DNA of 64,000 bases. Source: Acidobacteriota bacterium (GTDB lineage Bacteria > Acidobacteriota > UBA6911 > RPQK01 > JAJDTT01). A program made the translations under genes and the position numbers. Every line of letters starts with the position of its first letter. Within the stretch, counting starts at the first letter, position 1. The stretch spans positions 170,550 to 234,549 of the forward strand of contig JAPPLF010000042.1 in the NCBI GenBank assembly GCA_028874215.1, given 5' to 3'. Of the stretch, positions 59,101 to 64,000 are shown one piece after another. The notes beneath the pieces are model-generated. The model was not told the origin of the DNA. It did not search any database and saw only the letters and a list, made by a program, of their open reading frames with translations.

Positions 59101-62100
59101 TTACCTTCCATCCGGCCCTGGAACCGGAATCTCGTTTGGCCCCGGACGCAGGTGCTGCCGTTGATGGGTCAAAGTGCCGCCTTCGACAAGTCTGTCAAGA
59201 ACGGTCTTGAAGCGTGACCGAATACCCGGACCGACCCTTTTGAATCCGAATAGTCGGGCAGCCTCGTTGATGGCGCCAGTTTCGTCGATTCCGTGGCTCG
59301 CCCGAACGGCGTGAAGTAGAGCTGCCCCGAGTTCCTGTGGTGAGATCAGATCGATTTTGCGCATCGCTGGGGGCAGGCCGTCACGGCGTCGAAGCGGAAC
59401 CTGTTTGTGGTCGTGACGCCACAGGAAGTTGTCCAGCCGATAGATTTTTCCTTGCCGGACGGCTTCGTTGGCAGCAGTCCGGATTCGATTTCGAATTCGA
59501 CTGCCGACCCGCTTCACACCGGCCGCGGTGGCAATTCGGCGCGCGACCTCTTGCAAGTGTACCGGACTCTCCACTTGAACTACTTGGAGAATCCAGTTCA
59601 TCACATGCCCGGACCACACTTCATGGAGTTCCTGACCCAATAGGCGGACCCCTGGTTTTCCCAGGAGGTATGGATCGGCAACCTGCTGTGCGGCCTCTGG
59701 GATCCGAACGCGAGAAATTGGAGCCGGGTGACGTTGGGGTCTCTTGGGAGCACGTGTGCTGAAGGAACCGTCCCGCATGGCTTGCCGGATCGCATCTTCG
59801 ACCTTCTCCATTTCCCGTTCAGGGTGATGGAACCAGTCGGTGCTCCAGATTCGATGAATCGTCCAGCCCAGGCCCTCGAGTACCTGCTGCCGGAGACGGT
59901 CTCGATCCCGAGCCGAGCGGGCGCTGTGGTAAGTGGCGCCGTCGCATTCGATTCCCAGCAGATAACGTCCCGGACGATCCGGGTCGATGATGCCCAGGTC
60001 CACGAAAAAACCGCTGGAGCCGATCTGGTGATCCACGGAGTGGCCGCTCTCTTTCAATCTGGCAGCGACAGCCTCCTCGAATGGGGAGTCGGCCTCACCC
60101 CCCGATGGTCGCGGGACTTCAAGAATTCCACTCGCCGCGTACTTCAGAAAGGTCTGGAGTGCTTGGACGCCGCGGGCGTTGGTTCGCCTCAGGTCCAGAT
60201 CCTCGGAATTGAAGTTCGAGTAGACGACGCAACGCCGGCGGGCCCGCGTAATCAACACGTTCAGCCGCCTCTCGCCGCCGTCCTGGTTGAGCGGGCCGAA
60301 ATTCATCGCCATGCGCCCGTCCTCGGTTTTGCCGTAGCCAATGCTGATCAAGATCACATCCCGTTCGTCGCCCTGGACGTTCTCAAGGTTCTTGACGAAA
60401 AACGGCTCGTCCGGGTGCTTGGCGAAGAATGATTCGCGTGAGGGATCCTGGCGGCGGAGAATCTCCAACTCGTCTTCAATCCGTCGGGCCTGGGCAATAC
60501 TGAAAGCGGCGACTCCCAGTGTCAGATCGGGTTGAGTTTGTGCATGATTCATCACCGCTTTGGCCACCGCGTGTGCCTCTCCTCGATTGAACCTCCGCCG
60601 GGCGCCTCGTTCGTAAAAGGTGTCGGGATCACACCGAAACTGAAGTCCAACCTCCCGCCTCTGCGCGTCCGGACTCGGAAAGATCACGAGCCGATTCTCA
60701 TAGAACTCGTGATTCGAAACGGCGATCAGCGATTCATGACGGCTTCGGTAATGCCAACGCAGCATCCGCTCCGGGGCTCCTTGAGCGGCAAAAAGTCCCA
60801 ATATGCTTTCGATATCGCTCGTCGCGAATTGATCCTCTTCTTCCTCCCCCTCGACAATCCGTTCGAAAAAACGAGTGGGAGGAAGCTGTTTGCTGTCACC
60901 AACTACAATCGACTGCCGGGCGCGGCGGATGGCGCCCATGGCTTCAACCGGCTTGACCTGACTGGCTTCGTCGAATATCACGAGGTCGAAGCGGACCGAT
61001 TCCGGAGGTATGAATTTGGCGACAGAGAGCGGGCTCATCATGAAGATCGGTTTGATCTGTTGAATCGCGTTTCCGGCCATGGCCATGAGCCGACGCAGGG
61101 GAAGATGTCTCCTCTTCTTTTCGAACTCACGCTTCAGGACGGCGAGTTGTCCGCCGCCATGCTGACGTGGTAGCCGCTCCCAATGAGCCTGAGCGACGAG
61201 AGCCCGATTGTGCTGGAAGAAATCCATGTCCAGCTTGCAGAATTCTTCGATGAACTTCTGATGCATGCCTCCTTCGAATTCGGTCAGAACCGGCCGTTCT
61301 TGGAAGGCTTTCTCAATCAGGGCAACGAACCAGCTTCGCTCGAAGAGATCGACCAGATGAACGCCGGCGTGTTTCCAGGAACCGGCCATTGAGATCGTTT
61401 CCTGAAGGCCGGCGTCGACCAGCCGTTTTTCGATGCTGTTGTAGCGGACGATTTCGCGAAGCGAGTCAATCTGGTTCGCGGCGGTATCGAGCCAGATTTC
61501 CAAATCGGAGAATGGACGATCCGTCGGTCCGGTTCCTGAGCGTGCGCCCGAAGCGTTGTATTCCAGAACCTTGGCCACGGCTTCGAGGGCGCCGGAGAGA
61601 CTTTCTGAGTCAGTATTGCAGGTCTCAACCAGGGAATCTGAATCCTCGCCGTCCAGATCGCGATCCAGCAGTTCGTGGATTCGCTCATCGACGGCTTTGC
61701 CCGCTATCTCCTGGTGAAGAACGAGTAGCCAATTGATCACCTCGCTCAGGTGACGATTCTTGGCCGGATTCCGATCCAGCCTGATTCGGGGGAAGAGGCG
61801 TGCCAGGAGCCGGGAGCCCTCGATCCGTTGTCGGAGGCGCTGTTCACGGAGAATCGCCTCGACGATTCTCAATTGTGCCGATCCCTCGGAAGGGAGATCG
61901 CGCCGGCAAAGGCCGTACAATCCAGCGCGGGCGGCGCGGTAATTTCCGGAGAGAAACCGCCACCACTTGTCGCCGAACTTCATCAGAGGCCGACGGTAGC
62001 TCAACACGTTCCGGCCCCAGGCTTCAGAAATCAGGATGGACTCGTACCGGGAATGAAGCTCGGAAAACTCGAGAACCTCTCCGGCAATTTCCTTGATCTC

Positions 62101-63855
62101 GTCGTGCCGGAGCTTCCAATCCGGATGGCGGTGATCGACGTTGATGAGGTCCGGACATTCGATGGTGCGCGACACTGTGCGGGTCAGTCTGGCCACCTTC
62201 TGCAGATCCGGTTCCGGATCCTCCAAGTTTGCGGACCCCTGCAGCTTTGCGACCGATCCACGGAGCTTGCGGAGCGCATTGGAGGCGTTACGGAGTGCCT
62301 TCAAGATCCTCAATCGATCCGTCGGCAGGTACGATGTCCGGGTACTACCCCAGAAAACATGTTTTCTGGGCTTGCCGATTACACCTATGGTTTCCTGAAG
62401 CTCGGAGACCAATTCCCGCAACAGAAGAAAGTCACGCCGTCTGGACGAGGCCACGCCGTTGCCGGTGAGAAGTGGCCATTCTGTGCCGGGATCCAATTCC
62501 TGGAATCTGGCCAGTCTGCCGATGACTTCGTGCGGCGTGAAGCGACTTTCCCCGATGGGTGTATTGACGGCGACCGAATAGTCGTCGAGTCGTTTTCGCC
62601 GCCTGGCCATCAGCTGCCGGTCTTCGGACACGTCCTCAACTTGGGGCTTTCCCAAATGAAGCGTGCGTCTCAGTTCATCGACGACCGTCTTTTTGTTGGC
62701 GGTATGGCTGTGCAGTTCGAGGCAGGCGTCTCCGATGTGAACGCTGTCGAGTCTCCGCTTGACGACTTCGAGAGCCGCCATCTTCTCGGCGACGAACAGG
62801 ACCTTTTTGTCTTGGGCGATCGCTTCGGCGATCAAATTGGTAATGGTTTGTGACTTGCCCGTTCCAGGAGGGCCCTGAATGACCAGATTGCGGCCCTGCA
62901 TGGCATCGATGACGGCGAGAGTTTGTGAACTGTCCGAATCGAGGATCTGGTGCGCATCCGGTGCGGTGAGCCGGGGATCGAGACCGTCTCCTTCAATATC
63001 GTCCGGCGCACCATTTCCGAAGCCTTGATGGCTGAGAAGGGCTTCTATGACGGGATGATCCGAAGGCGCTGAATCTTCTGGCCACGATTCCGGGTCTAAA
63101 TCCTTGTAGATCAACAGTTTGCTGAAGGAGAAAAAGCCGAGGAATATGGCGTTGGCGTCAACCGTCCACCTCTCTTTTCCGGAAATCGCAACGCGGACCT
63201 TTTGAAAATAGTCGTTGACGTCCAGGTCTTCCACGTCGGGAAGTTCCGGTAGCCCGATATCGAAGTCTGCTTTCAGTTTCGCTTCCAGAGAAAGATTGGC
63301 CCCGATCTCTTCGCCGGTGCAACCGAGCCGGTAGTGTGCCCGGATACTGGTGCGAGAAAGCTCGACCGGAACCAGGATAAGAGGAGCCATGCGGAGCAAT
63401 TCGCTCGATTCGGATTCGTACCAATTGAGGGTGCCCAGAGCGAGAAAGAGAATGTTGACCCCTTGTTCTTCGATGGAGGTGTGGGCGGCTCTGAAGGTGT
63501 TCTTAAGCCGGATTTCCAACTGGGTTGCCGAGTAGGGTGTCTGGAGTTGGTTGTCAACGTGATGCGCCGCCGGCTCGGTGGATGGATCCTCGAATTCGGT
63601 TATCGAGGCCAGCAGTACCTGGGGAATTTCCGCTTCGAGCGATCCGTCTCCGCCACTCGAACCGGTCGGCAGAAAATACATCAGACGTTCATTCCGGACG
63701 ATGATCCTGAAGATCTCCCTTGGGATCTCGCCGGTGATCGTCAGTCCGCGCGTCTTGGACGGGCGAAAGTTCAGAAGGGGATTGCGCAGGGTGAGATCAA
63801 GAAGGTCCCTGCGAGACCTGTCGAGTTGCGTTGCGACAGAGGTAGAAGTACTCAT
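59101..63855 (-). CDS. DUF4011 - SF1 helicase - nuclease - DUF3320 protein
   Basis: 1584 residues. N-terminal DUF4011 (RRDLLDLTLRNPLLNFRP, about 14-31 onward) leads to a Walker A VIQGPPGTGKSQTITNL near 325. The SF1 helicase continues with Walker B VIFDEASQVKP near 960, GDSKQLPP, and motif VI RRLNVLITRARRRC near 1200. From about 1245, a restriction-endonuclease-like (MTES_1575/Vsr-like) domain follows with EEAVAARLKESGHSVDHQIG, ECDGATYH and DRLRQQVLEGLGWTIHRIW. The C-terminus has DUF3320-like repeats (about 1390-1560). Such large helicase-nucleases are found in defence islands and may restrict invading DNA. It stands alone here; its promoter region is at the window edge. Confidence 0.88.
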   Translation of the reverse strand: MSTSTSVATQLDRSRRDLLDLTLRNPLLNFRPSKTRGLTITGEIPREIFRIIVRNERLMYFLPTGSSGGDGSLEAEIPQVLLASITEFEDPSTEPAAHHVDNQLQTPYSATQLEIRLKNTFRAAHTSIEEQGVNILFLALGTLNWYESESSELLRMAPLILVPVELSRTSIRAHYRLGCTGEEIGANLSLEAKLKADFDIGLPELPDVEDLDVNDYFQKVRVAISGKERWTVDANAIFLGFFSFSKLLIYKDLDPESWPEDSAPSDHPVIEALLSHQGFGNGAPDDIEGDGLDPRLTAPDAHQILDSDSSQTLAVIDAMQGRNLVIQGPPGTGKSQTITNLIAEAIAQDKKVLFVAEKMAALEVVKRRLDSVHIGDACLELHSHTANKKTVVDELRRTLHLGKPQVEDVSEDRQLMARRRKRLDDYSVAVNTPIGESRFTPHEVIGRLARFQELDPGTEWPLLTGNGVASSRRRDFLLLRELVSELQETIGVIGKPRKHVFWGSTRTSYLPTDRLRILKALRNASNALRKLRGSVAKLQGSANLEDPEPDLQKVARLTRTVSRTIECPDLINVDHRHPDWKLRHDEIKEIAGEVLEFSELHSRYESILISEAWGRNVLSYRRPLMKFGDKWWRFLSGNYRAARAGLYGLCRRDLPSEGSAQLRIVEAILREQRLRQRIEGSRLLARLFPRIRLDRNPAKNRHLSEVINWLLVLHQEIAGKAVDERIHELLDRDLDGEDSDSLVETCNTDSESLSGALEAVAKVLEYNASGARSGTGPTDRPFSDLEIWLDTAANQIDSLREIVRYNSIEKRLVDAGLQETISMAGSWKHAGVHLVDLFERSWFVALIEKAFQERPVLTEFEGGMHQKFIEEFCKLDMDFFQHNRALVAQAHWERLPRQHGGGQLAVLKREFEKKRRHLPLRRLMAMAGNAIQQIKPIFMMSPLSVAKFIPPESVRFDLVIFDEASQVKPVEAMGAIRRARQSIVVGDSKQLPPTRFFERIVEGEEEEDQFATSDIESILGLFAAQGAPERMLRWHYRSRHESLIAVSNHEFYENRLVIFPSPDAQRREVGLQFRCDPDTFYERGARRRFNRGEAHAVAKAVMNHAQTQPDLTLGVAAFSIAQARRIEDELEILRRQDPSRESFFAKHPDEPFFVKNLENVQGDERDVILISIGYGKTEDGRMAMNFGPLNQDGGERRLNVLITRARRRCVVYSNFNSEDLDLRRTNARGVQALQTFLKYAASGILEVPRPSGGEADSPFEEAVAARLKESGHSVDHQIGSSGFFVDLGIIDPDRPGRYLLGIECDGATYHSARSARDRDRLRQQVLEGLGWTIHRIWSTDWFHHPEREMEKVEDAIRQAMRDGSFSTRAPKRPQRHPAPISRVRIPEAAQQVADPYLLGKPGVRLLGQELHEVWSGHVMNWILQVVQVESPVHLQEVARRIATAAGVKRVGSRIRNRIRTAANEAVRQGKIYRLDNFLWRHDHKQVPLRRRDGLPPAMRKIDLISPQELGAALLHAVRASHGIDETGAINEAARLFGFKRVGPGIRSRFKTVLDRLVEGGTLTHQRQHLRPGPNEIPVPGPDGR

Positions 63856-64000
63856 CGTCCGGCGGAGGCACGCACCATCGGTAGGCCTCTACAATAGGCG
63901 AACCGCCGCCGGGAAATCCATTACTTCATAGGGTCTCAACGCAAGGCTAGGCTGAACTTCCAGCCTGCCTGACCGATATTTTCGCTTCAAATCATTGATT
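63856..64000. other. Upstream region of the helicase-nuclease gene, cut by the window edge
   Basis: 145 bp without an ORF. It contains GGCGAACCGCCGCCGG-type GC-rich sequence, then a more AT-rich end. No promoter could be assigned with confidence. Confidence 0.4.

Noticed and set aside
1..64000. tRNA or rRNA genes
   Set aside because: No cloverleaf with a GTTC-type T-loop, and no rRNA core segment, was seen on either strand. A covariance-model search would be more reliable.

Overview
The window is high-GC, gene-dense bacterial chromosome. Several traits recur in Acidobacteriota and Planctomycetota and point to a heterotroph from one of those groups, more likely Acidobacteriota. These are a PPC-domain protein next to DUF1549/DUF1553 and DUF1501 genes, Tat-exported Gfo/Idh dehydrogenases, a sulfatase, short palindromic intergenic repeats, a futalosine-pathway menaquinone gene, and frequent TTG/GTG starts. 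The placement is inferred from gene content; no rRNA or tRNA gene was found.

Layout. 1-5.8 kb: cell-surface set (PPC-domain protein cut by the left edge, DUF1549/DUF1553 cytochrome-like protein, Tat DUF1501 protein). 5.9-10.6 kb (minus): BCCT transporter, M20 peptidase and D-aminoacylase, suggesting use of N-acyl amino acids or small peptides. 10.6-10.9 kb: tandem palindromic repeat array. 11-22 kb: chorismate-lyase-like protein, sulfatase lipoprotein, a pyruvate kinase with K+-independence markers, an SSS symporter, a nucleoside-type MFS transporter, and a tight HAD / unknown / PfkB operon followed by a mutarotase-like lipoprotein. 22-26.5 kb: PPOX-fold flavoprotein, small RHH-type protein, glnS, a membrane stub resembling the tail of SPFH proteins, a VapBC module, and relics of McrC and a coiled-coil membrane protein. 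26.5-43.3 kb: sugar and amino-acid block (gluconolactonase, two glycosidase-like TIM-barrel proteins, a peptide-type ABC importer without ATPases, two Gfo/Idh proteins, four PLP enzymes and an ornithine-cyclodeaminase-like protein). 43.5-50.4 kb: B12/radical SAM protein, a double-length fructose-bisphosphate aldolase/phosphatase, a receiver-less winged-helix regulator, an MBL hydrolase and a HAD protein. 50.4-59 kb: mqnD, then a cysteine-biosynthesis operon (Rrf2 regulator, cysteine synthase, JAMM peptidase, CysO-MoeB-rhodanese fusion), a MobA-like protein, an A-type Fe-S carrier, folB, UPF0173, ygfZ and a SpoIIE phosphatase. 59.1-63.9 kb: a 1584-residue DUF4011/SF1 helicase/nuclease protein, probably defensive.

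Three systems stand out. (1) A cysteine operon in which the ubiquitin-like sulfur carrier is fused in front of its own activating enzyme and a rhodanese, beside a JAMM peptidase, under an Rrf2 protein with an IscR type-1-like operator. (2) A tandemly duplicated FBP aldolase/phosphatase whose N-terminal half has lost catalytic residues. (3) A translationally coupled HAD / unknown / PfkB operon. Two unrelated palindromic repeat families also sit together at three intergenic sites.
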